A stretch of 64,000 bases of DNA, taken from the NCBI GenBank assembly GCA_002391195.1, contig DGRZ01000094.1, positions 89,490 through 153,489 on the forward strand, read 5' to 3'. The notes beneath the pieces were generated by a model. The model was not told where the DNA came from and searched no databases. It saw nothing but the letters and a program-made list of their open reading frames with translations. Source of the DNA: Fibrobacter sp. UBA4375. GTDB taxonomy: Bacteria > Fibrobacterota > Fibrobacteria > Fibrobacterales > Fibrobacteraceae. Shown here piece by piece: positions 17,094 to 24,930 of the stretch. Both the position numbers and the translations under genes were made by a program. The first letter of the stretch is position 1. Each line of letters opens with the position of its first letter.

Positions 17094-17378
17094 TTACTTC
17101 TTCTTGGCAGCGACCTTCTTGGCAGCCGGCTTCTTAGCAGCGACCTTCTTGGCAGCCGGCTTCTTGGCGGCAACCTTCTTGGCAGCGGGCTTCTTGGCAG
17201 CGGGCTTCTTAGCGGCAACCTTCTTAGCAGGAGCAGCCTTCTTAGCAGCCGGCTTCTTGGCAGCGGGCTTCTTGGCGGCAGCCTTCTTAGCAGGAGCGGC
17301 CTTCTTGGCAGCGGGCTTCTTAGCGGCAACCTTCTTGGCAGCGGGTTTCTTAGCGGCGGTTTTCTTTTCTGTAGCCAT
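17094..17378 (-). CDS. Histone H1-like Lys/Ala-repeat DNA-binding protein
   Basis: After a ten-residue start (MATEKKTAAK) the 94-residue protein is a continuous run of AAKKPAAKK, AAKKV and AAPAKK repeats, with no acidic residues after position 4. Such proteins (Hc1/AlgP-like tails) bind DNA or RNA electrostatically and condense the nucleoid. The repeats are encoded with varied codons (GCAGCG, GCGGCA), so selection for the protein is likely. A strong AAAAAAAGGA ribosome site, a promoter-like pair at 17422-17450 and an intrinsic terminator suggest a highly expressed single gene. Confidence 0.85.
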   Translation of the reverse strand: MATEKKTAAKKPAAKKVAAKKPAAKKAAPAKKAAAKKPAAKKPAAKKAAPAKKVAAKKPAAKKPAAKKVAAKKPAAKKVAAKKPAAKKVAAKKK

Positions 17379-17421
17379 TGTTTTTTTTCCTTTTTTTAGG
17401 GTTTAACGATTTGATAGCTAT

Positions 17422-17450
17422 AAAATAACTCTTTTTTCACAAATAATCAA
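17422..17450 (-). promoter_or_regulatory. Candidate sigma-70-type promoter of the histone-like gene
   Basis: On the minus strand TTGATT and TATTTT are separated by 17 bases, in a very AT-rich region about 44 bases upstream of the start codon. The spacing is ideal but the hexamers are only partial matches. Confidence 0.45.
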
Positions 17451-17490
17451 CACTTTTTTGAAATTTTTTTCTTTTTTTTTCAAAAAGGTA

Positions 17491-17519
17491 TTGACAAGGA
17501 AAAAAACTGTCATTATACG
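17491..17519 (+). promoter_or_regulatory. Orphan sigma-70-type promoter
   Basis: TTGACA (17491-17496), a 17-base spacer and TATACG (17514-17519) form a strong promoter match on the plus strand. No plus-strand gene follows for several kilobases. It may drive an unannotated small RNA or be chance in AT-rich DNA. Confidence 0.45.
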
Positions 17520-17741
17520 CGTGCGACCCCTGCTTGTTACTTTGTCTGTGAAAATAGGCCGTTTTTTGATTTCATAACTTAATGATAATCAAAGTTTTGA
17601 TAAAAGTTTTTGATAAGAGTGTTTTTGTTTTGTTGTCTGAAAAATTTTTCATTTTGAGACATCGCGAAGAGATTTTTGTCGCGAAAAATTTTTGAATTTT
17701 TTTTGAAAAATTTTTTTCGGAACGTGGAAATTCGTCTGTCG
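17520..17741. other. AT-rich non-coding stretch
   Basis: This 220-bp stretch between panB's terminator and the histone-like gene's promoter is rich in A/T runs (GAAAAATTTTT-type). It contains a small inverted repeat (TCGCGAAGAGATTTTTGTCG CGA). No plausible gene is seen. It could carry a transcript from the promoter at 17491. Confidence 0.4.
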
Positions 17742-17779
17742 AAAAACAAAAAACGTCCGTCGAGAGTCTCGCCGGACGC
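17742..17779 (-). terminator. Intrinsic terminator after panB
   Basis: GCGTCCGGCGAGACTCTCGA plus CGGACG forms a long stem on the minus strand, followed by TTTTTTGTTTTT. It lies about 45 bases past the panB stop. Confidence 0.85.
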
Positions 17780-17822
17780 AAAAAAAGTTTATCTACAAGA
17801 GAAAAATTTCTTGCAGCTGGAA

Positions 17823-18572
17823 TTATAGCGCGGGATTTTTCACGCTGTCGATGTATTTCTTGAATCCTTCTACGCCAAGGTCGAACATATTCACGAACTT
17901 GGTGGCGAAGGGCGGAATCTTTTTCTGGTGCATGCCCAGGGCGTCGTGCATCACCAGCACCTGGCCGTCGGTGTAGCGCCCGCCGCCGATGCCGATAGTC
18001 ACGGCCTTCACCTCCCGGGTGATTCTTGTGCCCAGTTCTTCGGGAATGTGCTCCAGCACCAGCTCGAAACAGCCCAGGTTATCCACAAAGCGGGCCGCCT
18101 GTTCGATGGCCCGGGCCTCTTCTTCCGTCTTTCCCTTCTGCTTGAAGTTTTCCGCCGTTTGGGGGAGCAGTCCCAGGTGGGCGCACACGGGAATGTCGTG
18201 GCCGCAGAGGAATTCCAGCACACCCTGGGGGGTTCCTTCCAGCTTGACGCTGGCAGCACCCAGGTCCAGGAACCTGCGGGCGTTATCGTAGGCCGTCTGC
18301 GGATCCTTGTCGCTCATGTAGGGCATGTCGGCTACCACGTGGGTGTTTGGGGCACCCCGGCACACCGCTCCCACGAAGATGAGCATTTCGGTCATGCCCA
18401 CGTCGCGGGTGGTCTTGTAGCCCAGCATGGTGTTGGCGAGGCTGTCGCCTACCAGAATCTGGTCGATGCCTGCGGCCTCTGCCATCTGGGCGAAGGCGAA
18501 ATCGTAGGCGGTGACCATGGAAATCTTTTCGCCCTTGGCTTTCTTTTCGGTTATGTCTTTGGGGTTGAGCAT
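17823..18572 (-). CDS. panB: 3-methyl-2-oxobutanoate hydroxymethyltransferase
   Basis: PanB makes ketopantoate for pantothenate and coenzyme A synthesis. Motifs MVTAYDFAFAQMAEAAGID, GDSLANTMLGYKTT (metal-binding Asp), VKLEG, HLGLLPQ and GIGGGRYTDGQVLVMHD are all present. I start at ATG 18572 (MLNPKDITEK, 249 residues), because AGGAG lies 11 bases upstream. The longer frame from 18596 has no ribosome site and an atypical N-terminus. The start overlaps the end of recO by 22 bases, so the two are co-transcribed. No panC or panD is in the window. Confidence 0.94.
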   Translation of the reverse strand: MLNPKDITEKKAKGEKISMVTAYDFAFAQMAEAAGIDQILVGDSLANTMLGYKTTRDVGMTEMLIFVGAVCRGAPNTHVVADMPYMSDKDPQTAYDNARRFLDLGAASVKLEGTPQGVLEFLCGHDIPVCAHLGLLPQTAENFKQKGKTEEEARAIEQAARFVDNLGCFELVLEHIPEELGTRITREVKAVTIGIGGGRYTDGQVLVMHDALGMHQKKIPPFATKFVNMFDLGVEGFKKYIDSVKNPAL

Positions 18573-19291
18573 AGTTTTCGAATCTCCTGTAGCCATTGGA
18601 GGGAATGAATCTCCTTCAAGAAGCCGATGTGGTTCCTAAGATAGGAAATTAAGGCGTTCTCGGTATATTGGAAATCTTGAAAGGGCAAGTTCCTGTGGAG
18701 TGCCCAGAATCCGTCCAGGGTTTCCTTCTTGGCGCGGGGGGAGGCGATACCCAGGCAGTCCTTGCACAGGAACGTCCCCGATTCCGGCGAAAAATCCGCC
18801 GCCGGTTCCGTCAGGGGCTTTTCGCAGCGCCCGCAGGCGCCAAGTTCCAGATGGTAGCCCCACATTTCACAGGTGGCCAGGAGCCAGCGGGCGAAGGCGC
18901 CGTCGGCAAGGTCTCTGCTGTCCAGTTCCGCAAGCGATGCTTCCAGATGCTGGAATTCCTCGTCCAGGGGCACGCCCTGGGGGGCGTAACGCAGGATCAT
19001 TTCCGCCATCACCTGGGCCTGCGCCAGGTGCAGCAGGTCGCCCCGCATGGATTCGTGCCAGCGGAGAAGCGTGGCCTCCTTGACGAACTGCAGTTCGGCA
19101 TTCGGGTTGTGCTTGAATACCACCTCCGCAAGAGCGAGCGGGTCCAGGGCGCCCCTGAAAGGCGACTCCTTCCGTTTACCGCCCTTCACGATGAAGGACA
19201 CGATCCCGCATTCCTCCGTCAGGGCCTTCACAATCCAGCTGGAATCGCTGTAGGGGTAACGGTGGAGGACTATGGATTTGGATTTTTGCAT
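18551..19291 (-). CDS. recO: DNA repair protein RecO
   Basis: RecO loads RecA on gapped DNA in the RecFOR pathway. From ATG 19291 the protein is 246 residues, the usual size. The N-terminal OB fold starts KSIVLHRYPYSDSSWIVKAL, followed by ECGIVSFIVKGGKRKESPF. The zinc site is CGRCEKPL with a second pair in FLCKDCLG. The longer frame upstream (from 19444) translates a heptad repeat (LVSRLSS...) and is not homologous to RecO. The repeat begins two bases before the ATG, so no Shine-Dalgarno sequence exists. Confidence 0.92.
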   Translation of the reverse strand: MQKSKSIVLHRYPYSDSSWIVKALTEECGIVSFIVKGGKRKESPFRGALDPLALAEVVFKHNPNAELQFVKEATLLRWHESMRGDLLHLAQAQVMAEMILRYAPQGVPLDEEFQHLEASLAELDSRDLADGAFARWLLATCEMWGYHLELGACGRCEKPLTEPAADFSPESGTFLCKDCLGIASPRAKKETLDGFWALHRNLPFQDFQYTENALISYLRNHIGFLKEIHSLQWLQEIRKLCSTPKT

Positions 19292-19292
19292 T

Positions 19293-19350
19293 AGACGAGA
19301 GACGAGAGACGAGAGACGAGAGACGAGAGACGAGAGACGAGAGACGAGAG
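19293..19350. repeat. Perfect tandem heptad (AGACGAG x8) abutting the recO start
   Basis: Eight uninterrupted copies of AGACGAG on the plus strand (CTCGTCT on the recO strand) begin two bases upstream of the recO ATG. There are no stop codons in any frame on the recO strand. A change in copy number would shift any upstream-initiated reading frame by one base. Confidence 0.95.
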
Positions 19351-19416
19351 TGTTTTGGAGAGGAATGTTATAGGGTAAAACGATTTTTTCGGTACTTGCG
19401 AGCAGAGCCGAACAAA

Positions 19417-19465
19417 TCTCTCGTCTTTCGTCTGTAGCGAGCATAGCGAGCGTTCTCTCGTCTAG
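19417..19465. repeat. GACGAGA-family element around the end of the HIT gene
   Basis: TCTCTCGTCTTTCGTCTG, then a palindromic GTAGCGAGCATAGCGAGCG, then TTCTCTCGTCTAGAC. The same flanks with a different inner palindrome occur inside mnmE (27287-27328). The HIT-gene stop codon is formed within this element. Confidence 0.75.
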
Positions 19466-19818
19466 ACAACCGGGAACGGAGGCCAGCCGAACTTCTGTCC
19501 GCCCACCACGTGCAGGTGGATGTGGAAAACGGTCTGGCCCGCATCTTCCTTGCAGTTGAACACGAAACGGGCTCCGGACTCTTCGAGGCCCAGGTCCTTG
19601 GCGATTTGCTGGCCGCGGTAGAGCAGCTTGCCCACCAGCTCGGCGTCTTCGGGCTTCATGTCCATGAGGGAGGCGATATGGCGCTTGGGGACCACCAGAA
19701 AGTGGACGGGGGCCTGGGGTGCCACGTCGTAGAAGGCGAACACGTCGTCGTCTTCGTAGATTTTCTTGGAAGGGATTTCTCCCTTGATGATTTTACAGAA
19801 AAGGCAGTTTTCGCTCAT
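19462..19818 (-). CDS. HIT-family nucleotide hydrolase (HinT-like)
   Basis: HinT-like enzymes hydrolyse AMP-lysine and related phosphoramidates. The 118-residue protein has the complete family pattern: CLFCKIIKGEIPSKKIYEDD at the start (zinc-binding Cys pair), HFLVVPKRHI in the middle and the catalytic HIHLHVVGG triad near residue 100. The C-terminal FGWPPFPVV is also typical. TATATT lies ten bases before the ATG and there is no ribosome site, suggesting a leaderless mRNA. Upstream of the box is a TAGGGGC array. Confidence 0.93.
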   Translation of the reverse strand: MSENCLFCKIIKGEIPSKKIYEDDDVFAFYDVAPQAPVHFLVVPKRHIASLMDMKPEDAELVGKLLYRGQQIAKDLGLEESGARFVFNCKEDAGQTVFHIHLHVVGGQKFGWPPFPVV

Positions 19819-19835
19819 AGTGATTATTAATATAG

Positions 19836-20318
19836 TAAAGGGGTTAGGGGCTAGGATCTAGGATTTAGGGGTTAGGGTGTGAGGAATGTCATTGCGAGGA
19901 TACGAAGTATCCGTGGCAATCTCGGCCCAGATTCTTGCGCGCCTTTGAGGTATGAGGTGTGGAATGCGAGATGTGAAATATGAGATGAAAGGGGAATGCC
20001 TTCCCCTCGCTCCAGCGGCTCGCCATCCCCGCGACCTTTTTTCGTCATCCTCGCCCATTCGACAGGCTCAGGGCAGGCTCCGGCGAGGATCCACTATCGT
20101 CTTGGCGGGGATTTCCTTGCTGCTTCCGCTACCCCTTCGCCTAGGGGCTCCGCCCCTAAGACCCCGACGTCATTCTGTGCGCGAAGCCGATAAACGAAAC
20201 TTGGAAACTTGTTTCCTTAGTTGAGTTATGCCCTTTGGGTAAGAATCCAGGGCGGTTCGTTCCTGGATGCCTCGCAGGCTCGGCATGACGATGGAGGGAC
20301 AGTACCAAATGAGGACGC
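19836..20318. repeat. Mosaic of dispersed repeats, no gene
   Basis: 19836-19880 is a TAGGGGCTAGGATC array. 19888-19922 is a GTCATTGCGAGGATACGAAG-type palindrome. 19948-19990 has GAGGTGTGGAATGCGAGA units. 20043-20092 carries CGTCATCCTCGCCCATTCGA and CAGGCTCAGGGCAGGCTC, which match 26021-26070. 20165 on is a GTCATTCTG repeat. The whole 480-bp stretch is assembled from families seen elsewhere in the window. Confidence 0.7.
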
Positions 20319-20670
20319 CGAACGGTCGTTACCGTGAGCCGAAAGCGACTCGTATTAACGAGTCGTGTCGGCGACCTTTGGACACTTGGCCTTCAGGCCT
20401 TAGTGTACATGGCCACCTTTAGGTGGGAGTGAGCGCAGACCGGAGAAGCAGTCCCTGAAAATAGCGCGAACGGTCGTTACCGTGAGCCGAAAGCGACTCG
20501 TATTAACGAGTCGTGTCGGCGAGAGTGAGCGCAGACCGGAGAAGCAGTCCCTGAAAATGGCGCGAACGGTCGTTACCGTGAGCCGAAAGCGACTCGTATT
20601 AACGAGTCGTGTCGGCGAGAGTGAGCGCAGACCGGAGAAGCAGTCCCTGAAAATAGCGCGAACGGTCGTT
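20319..20670. repeat. 96-bp tandem repeat, three copies and a fragment
   Basis: Units start at 20319, 20467 and 20563, with a partial fourth at 20659. Unit spacing is exactly 96 bp. The first copy contains 52 extra bases, including GGCCTTCAGGCC. Each unit can form two hairpins: CGGTCGTTACCG, and GCCGA...TCGGC enclosing CGACTCGTATTAACGAGTCG. Because 96 is a multiple of three, the frame stays open through two units, but I doubt it is a protein. Confidence 0.9.
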
Positions 20671-20817
20671 GGAAGAGGGGTGGGATTGCGGGGTCACTTT
20701 GTTTCCCCGCAACCCTACGGGTTTTGGCTTCGCCAAAATCCTTGACTGCGCAAGTTCACTTCGTTCACGCGCAGTCAATCGAACCCTCTCCGAGGGCTCG
20801 AACGCTCCTTCACCTAT
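20671..20817. repeat. Cluster of consecutive hairpins before tRNA-Ser
   Basis: Four palindromes follow each other. They are TTGCGGGG...CCCCGCAA, TTTTGGCTTCGCCAAAA, GACTGCGC...GCGCAGTC with AGTTCACTTCG inside, and CGAACCCTCTCCGAGGGCTC. Together with the 96-bp repeat this makes a 500-bp region of nearly continuous secondary structure. Confidence 0.55.
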
Positions 20818-20856
20818 GAATAAGAAAAGGACCCAACACGGGTCCTTTTCTTATTC
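20818..20856 (-). terminator. Bidirectional-looking terminator after tRNA-Ser
   Basis: GAATAAGAAAAGGACCC and GGGTCCTTTTCTTATTC form a 17-bp perfect stem with a six-base loop. It starts one base past the tRNA 3' end on the minus strand. Confidence 0.85.
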
Positions 20857-20941
20857 AGGAGAGAGAGGGGTTCGAACCCTCGGTCCTGTGACAGACTCCG
20901 GTTTTCGAGACCGGCCCAATCGACCACTCTGGCATCTCTCC
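20857..20941 (-). tRNA. tRNA-Ser (anticodon CGA)
   Basis: The minus strand gives an 85-nt class II tRNA. Acceptor GGAGAGA pairs with TCTCTCC. D-arm GCCAGAGTGGTCGATTGGGC and anticodon stem CCGGT/ACCGG with loop CTCGAAA (anticodon CGA) follow. A long variable arm and GAGGGTTCGAACCCCTC complete it. The base in the discriminator position is U, unusual for tRNA-Ser (usually G). CCA is not encoded. Confidence 0.94.
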
Positions 20942-21041
20942 GAGGTTTGGGCCAATATAGCAAAAACCCGAGGTATTTTCAACCCAAAGAAAAATCCCCG
21001 CAACTTTGGTTGCAGGGATTCCCTTTGAAAAAATTCAGGCC

Positions 21042-23018
21042 TTACTTGATGACAATCCGCTTCGTTGCAGAAAGTCCGGCACCCTTGGCCCGCACCAGGT
21101 ACGACCCGCGGGCCATACCCGAAAGGCTGAACTGATGAGTCCCGGCGGAGAGGGCACCCTTGTAGAGGCTAGTTACCCGGTTCCCCTGCAGGTCGAACAC
21201 ATCCAGAGAAACATTTCCGGAACGAGTCGTCGTGAAGGAAAGGCTGTTGCCCTGGAGTGTCAGGCTGGCCACGGCAGGAAGCTGACCTGCACCGATGGCG
21301 GTGTTGGTTGAACCTGTTCCCACAATTTCAACTATGGGCATGTTGGCCGCTTGTTCCACCTGGTAGGTCTTTTTTTGGCTAAAATCGTTGATGACGACAT
21401 TCCCGTCCGTAGTAATATCATCAAAGAATACCGAGCCTGCAAAAGACTGGGCGAAAATTTCAATATAGAACTTGTTTATGTTCGACATGAAAGAGGTATA
21501 GGCACTTCCCGAGAGAACAGCTCCATCCTTCGTGGTGGTCGACAAATCAAATGTGCATGTGGTTGAATCGCCTGCATTGACCCAACAGCCATCCGGTTGT
21601 GCCCAGGCCCAGTCAGGTGCTCCAGACAGGAATGCAATGGTAAACCAGATTCCTGACATCTTGTTTCCGTTAAATACCTTCATGGTAATCTTTTTTGTGG
21701 ATGACAAGTCGGGAACGGATCCTTCTGCGATAACGATATTTCCCTTTGACGCCGTGTCCGGCTTGATGCCCGAAGGCATTGTAAGTCCGACTCTGAGCCA
21801 TGCGTTTGTGGCGGTATCTCCGGGGAATACGACCTCGACAGGTCTTGCTGTATCCAGGTCTGCTAAAGCGTAGCCCACTTCACAGGAAGCAACAGGGTTT
21901 TCGGAAATTGTATACTTGTCCCAACCAGGCATATCCTCCAGACTAATGGTGCAGGAACTTTCCATGTTAGCCTTCCAAACGGCGTTTACGGTCTGGTCCA
22001 GGAATTTCCCACTCCAGGTCTGGTACCAGGGCATCCACCAGGACCAGACGCTGTTTTTTTCCTTCATCACGGAAAGGTCCGGAATGGCACCATTTTCAGA
22101 TACGGCAAACATTTTGTCCGTTCCGTAGTTGGTTTTCAATTCGCCATATGCGGCAGTGTATTTTGTGGAGTAATCCCAGGCTTCATAGATATCCAAACTG
22201 ATAACATCGTAATTCTTTCCGGGATTCCAGTCGGTGTCCTTTGCGTATTCCGGGTTCCACACCCACACGAGGTTCTTGACTCCCTTGTTGTTCACCATTT
22301 CTTCGTATACGAGATTGTAAAGGGCCTGGAAAGCCGCTCCACTACGGAGGCCCCACCAGAACCAGCCTCCACTAGCTTCGTGGAGCGGGCGGAATATGGC
22401 GGCAACACCTGCGGTCTGCAATTCTAGGAAATAGTCTGCTATGACGTCTATGTCCGCTACGAGTTGCTTGTAAACATTTGATTCCTTGTTCCATGTGCAA
22501 TTCGAAGTACAGTTAGGATTGCTAAAGCCTTGGGTGAAATCGTATGTCGTAAAAGGTTTCTGGTTGCCGAATTCGTCCTTGCCAGCACTGCCGGCTGTGG
22601 CATAAAACGCCTCTTCTGCTTTACTGGGGTCCTTCCAGTGCCAGGTAAAGGCGGGAATGCCACCTTTGTTCCAAAGATCCTTGGCCGAATTTACGGCCAT
22701 CCTGGTATAATCTTTATTCCATTCCTTGCTGGCCTCTTTGCCTGTTGCAAACAGGTAATCAAAACCCACCAGTGCGGGGTACTTGCCAGTGCGGATATAG
22801 AAGGAGTCTACATCAGCGAGTTTCTTGAATTCGGAAGAATTAACTTCTCCGGTCATGATTCCAGAAACTGTCTTTACACCGTAGTTTACTGCCAGAAAAT
22901 TGTAAAGTTTTTTTGCTGCGTCTGTAGCCCCTTCAGTAACGGGGGTGTAGCTGATGGCAGCACTAGCATAGACGGCGGCCATTAAACCAAAAGCAATAGT
23001 CGCTTTTTTAATATCCAT
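21042..23018 (-). CDS. Secreted GH26 beta-mannanase with C-terminal sorting tail
   Basis: The protein cleaves beta-1,4-mannan. It has a signal peptide (1-21), a GH26 catalytic domain (about 22-340) with acid/base Glu214 in FRPLHEASGGWFWWG and nucleophile Glu308 in AVSENGAIP. A middle domain (about 350-560) is rich in Asp and Trp and has paired cysteines, possibly carbohydrate-binding. The end (SLDVFDLQGNRVTSLYKG to RIVIK) looks like a Por-type secretion tail. AAAGGATTGG is a good ribosome site. It is 37 bases downstream of the GH5 gene, in a mannan-use operon. Subsite specificity cannot be read from sequence. Confidence 0.9.
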   Translation of the reverse strand: MDIKKATIAFGLMAAVYASAAISYTPVTEGATDAAKKLYNFLAVNYGVKTVSGIMTGEVNSSEFKKLADVDSFYIRTGKYPALVGFDYLFATGKEASKEWNKDYTRMAVNSAKDLWNKGGIPAFTWHWKDPSKAEEAFYATAGSAGKDEFGNQKPFTTYDFTQGFSNPNCTSNCTWNKESNVYKQLVADIDVIADYFLELQTAGVAAIFRPLHEASGGWFWWGLRSGAAFQALYNLVYEEMVNNKGVKNLVWVWNPEYAKDTDWNPGKNYDVISLDIYEAWDYSTKYTAAYGELKTNYGTDKMFAVSENGAIPDLSVMKEKNSVWSWWMPWYQTWSGKFLDQTVNAVWKANMESSCTISLEDMPGWDKYTISENPVASCEVGYALADLDTARPVEVVFPGDTATNAWLRVGLTMPSGIKPDTASKGNIVIAEGSVPDLSSTKKITMKVFNGNKMSGIWFTIAFLSGAPDWAWAQPDGCWVNAGDSTTCTFDLSTTTKDGAVLSGSAYTSFMSNINKFYIEIFAQSFAGSVFFDDITTDGNVVINDFSQKKTYQVEQAANMPIVEIVGTGSTNTAIGAGQLPAVASLTLQGNSLSFTTTRSGNVSLDVFDLQGNRVTSLYKGALSAGTHQFSLSGMARGSYLVRAKGAGLSATKRIVIK

Positions 23019-23055
23019 AATCCAATCCTTTCCCTTTTTTTTGTGTTGTTAAAAA

Positions 23056-24861
23056 TTACTTCTTGTAGTCGGGGTTGTTGAACACCACCTTGATTTCGGG
23101 GATCATTTCCTCGGTATTTCCAAAACTACGGCTGAAAGCATCGTACTTGTCGGCGTTGAAATCGAACAGTATCTGGTCGCCAGCCTTGAAGTTGTCGTAA
23201 AGGATGGTCCCCGTATAGCCCTTGGCGTAGTTGGCGACGATGATGCTCAGAGTCTTGTTGCGGTCCGTGTAACTTGATATGTCGAAGGAACAGGTCTTCT
23301 TTTCCCCGGCGGCCACTTCGCAGGCGCCGTCAACTTCGGTCCAGGTCCAGGCATCAGTGAGCTTGAATATCAAGTTCAGTTGCGCTGCCGATTTCCCGTT
23401 GTTCTTGGCTTCGAAGGTGAGTTCCGTCGCTCCGCTCAGGTCAAATGTCTTTTGGTATTCGATCTGGGCGTTGTCGGCTCCGTAGGTCACGGCCATCATG
23501 CCGTCGCCGCTGGATTCCTCGATGGTCACGTCCTTGATCTTGATGCTGGTCTCTTCCTTGGAAGCTAGGGCCTTCATGGCTTCGAGGGCGGGCTCGATGG
23601 TGTAGCTGTAACCGCCGAACTGGGATTCCGTCTTGTCGCCGATGTACTGCCAGGCCAGTGCGCCCGCGTAACCGCCGTCAAAGGCCTTGCGGTAGCATTC
23701 CTCGGTCGAAATCTCCGTCTTTGCCGCCATGCTAGATGTATAGGTGTCGCCCTTCCAACCGCTGGCAGGGAACTCTCCGATAATCATGGGCTTGCTGTCG
23801 TAACCATAGGTTGTGGCCATCTGGGCGGCCGTGTTCACGAAGGGAGAGACGGCGTCATCCTGGTAGTAGGGGTAATAGTGGGTCTGGAAAAAGTCCAGGG
23901 TGCCATTGGCCTCGCCACCGGCTTTGATCAGTTCGGCATCGTTCCACCAGCTCTGGTACTTGATGTTCACGCTACCGGTAGAGACCAGGAATCCCTTGTC
24001 GATATTGTGAATGGCGGCGGCCACCTTGTTGGTAAACTTCTGGATTTTTTCCTTGTCCATCTTCTTGGTGGTCCAGCCTACGGTGGTCATGCCTTCGGGT
24101 TCGTTGAACACTTCCCAGGTCATGAGTGCCTTGTGGAAACCGATAGCCTTGACTACGGGTTCCAAGACGTTCTTGATAAACGCTTCCGTTCCGTCGTCCT
24201 CGAACAGCTTGGTGTTGGCGTCGATATCCAACTTCTCGCTGTAAAGACCCCACTGATTGGGTTCCATCAGGTTGTGACTGAACAGACACATGGAGACCAT
24301 CACGCCGTATTCCTCGGCGATATCCAGGGCCTTCTTCATGTTGGCGATGGTGTTCTCCTTGGGTCCGGTGACCAGGTGAGTGGTCTGGTCGATGGTGGGA
24401 CTCTGGCTCATGTTGTTGAAGAGCCACCAGCGGATGGCATTGCCCCCTGCGGCGCGGGTGCCTTCCACAGCCTTGCGCCAAGCGTTCTCGTTAAGGGGGG
24501 AATCGCCCACGTCGGAGTTGTAATCGCTCCAGGCCAGGTTTGTTCCGGAGAAGAAAATTTTCTTGCCGTTGTACAGGATGTCGGTGCCGCTGACCGTAAG
24601 GACGGGTGAGCCCAGGTTCACGGGAGCGTCGCTTGCCGAAGATACGTTGGTCGCCGTCGATGATTTCGCGGTAGAACCGGAGGATTCGGGATTGTTTGAA
24701 TCGGGAATGCCGGAGTCGGCGGAACCTTCGGTTGCCGAAGATTCTATGGCTTCGGCATCGGGACTGGTTGTGCCGCTGGAGGAATCGTCACCGCAGGCCG
24801 CAAGAAGACTGCAGGCAAGTACAGCAGGAATACAGAAAGTAAATGCTTTCTTGAAGTTCAT
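23056..24861 (-). CDS. GH5-type endo-mannanase lipoprotein
   Basis: A 601-residue lipoprotein. Signal peptide with lipobox LLAAC (acylated Cys23), then a 60-residue Ser/Thr/Asp linker, then a (beta/alpha)8 domain (about 85-430). The GH5 pattern is clear: acid/base Glu254 in TWEVFNEPEG and nucleophile Glu363 in MIIGEFPASG. The N-terminal strands (YNGKKIFFSGTNLAWSDYN, NAIRWWLFNN) resemble mannanase rather than cellulase subfamilies. The C-terminal 150 residues look like a beta-sandwich binding module. AAGGAG precedes the ATG. It lies between the aldose epimerase and the GH26 mannanase in one operon. Cellulase activity is the alternative. Confidence 0.88.
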   Translation of the reverse strand: MNFKKAFTFCIPAVLACSLLAACGDDSSSGTTSPDAEAIESSATEGSADSGIPDSNNPESSGSTAKSSTATNVSSASDAPVNLGSPVLTVSGTDILYNGKKIFFSGTNLAWSDYNSDVGDSPLNENAWRKAVEGTRAAGGNAIRWWLFNNMSQSPTIDQTTHLVTGPKENTIANMKKALDIAEEYGVMVSMCLFSHNLMEPNQWGLYSEKLDIDANTKLFEDDGTEAFIKNVLEPVVKAIGFHKALMTWEVFNEPEGMTTVGWTTKKMDKEKIQKFTNKVAAAIHNIDKGFLVSTGSVNIKYQSWWNDAELIKAGGEANGTLDFFQTHYYPYYQDDAVSPFVNTAAQMATTYGYDSKPMIIGEFPASGWKGDTYTSSMAAKTEISTEECYRKAFDGGYAGALAWQYIGDKTESQFGGYSYTIEPALEAMKALASKEETSIKIKDVTIEESSGDGMMAVTYGADNAQIEYQKTFDLSGATELTFEAKNNGKSAAQLNLIFKLTDAWTWTEVDGACEVAAGEKKTCSFDISSYTDRNKTLSIIVANYAKGYTGTILYDNFKAGDQILFDFNADKYDAFSRSFGNTEEMIPEIKVVFNNPDYKK

Positions 24862-24930
24862 AAAAAAGCTCCTTTTTTCCCAAAATAAGAAATTATGGGT
24901 GACTGCGAGAAAAATTAAGATATAAGTATC

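Noticed and set aside
18573..18596. Longer PanB start at 18596
   Set aside because: No Shine-Dalgarno, more overlap with recO, and an N-terminus not seen in the family. AGGAG precedes the shorter start.
19293..19350. CRISPR array
   Set aside because: Units are seven bases with no spacers; no cas genes are in the window. The other low-complexity arrays are likewise degenerate tandem units, not repeat-spacer arrays.
19292..19444. Longer RecO from ATG 19444
   Set aside because: The extra 51 residues are translated heptad repeat and HIT-gene end. Kept only as a hypothesis for repeat-dependent expression.
20482..20745. 87-codon frame through the 96-bp repeat
   Set aside because: It stays open only because the unit is a multiple of three and starts within the repeat. 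It has no ribosome site, and the DNA is better explained as hairpin repeats.
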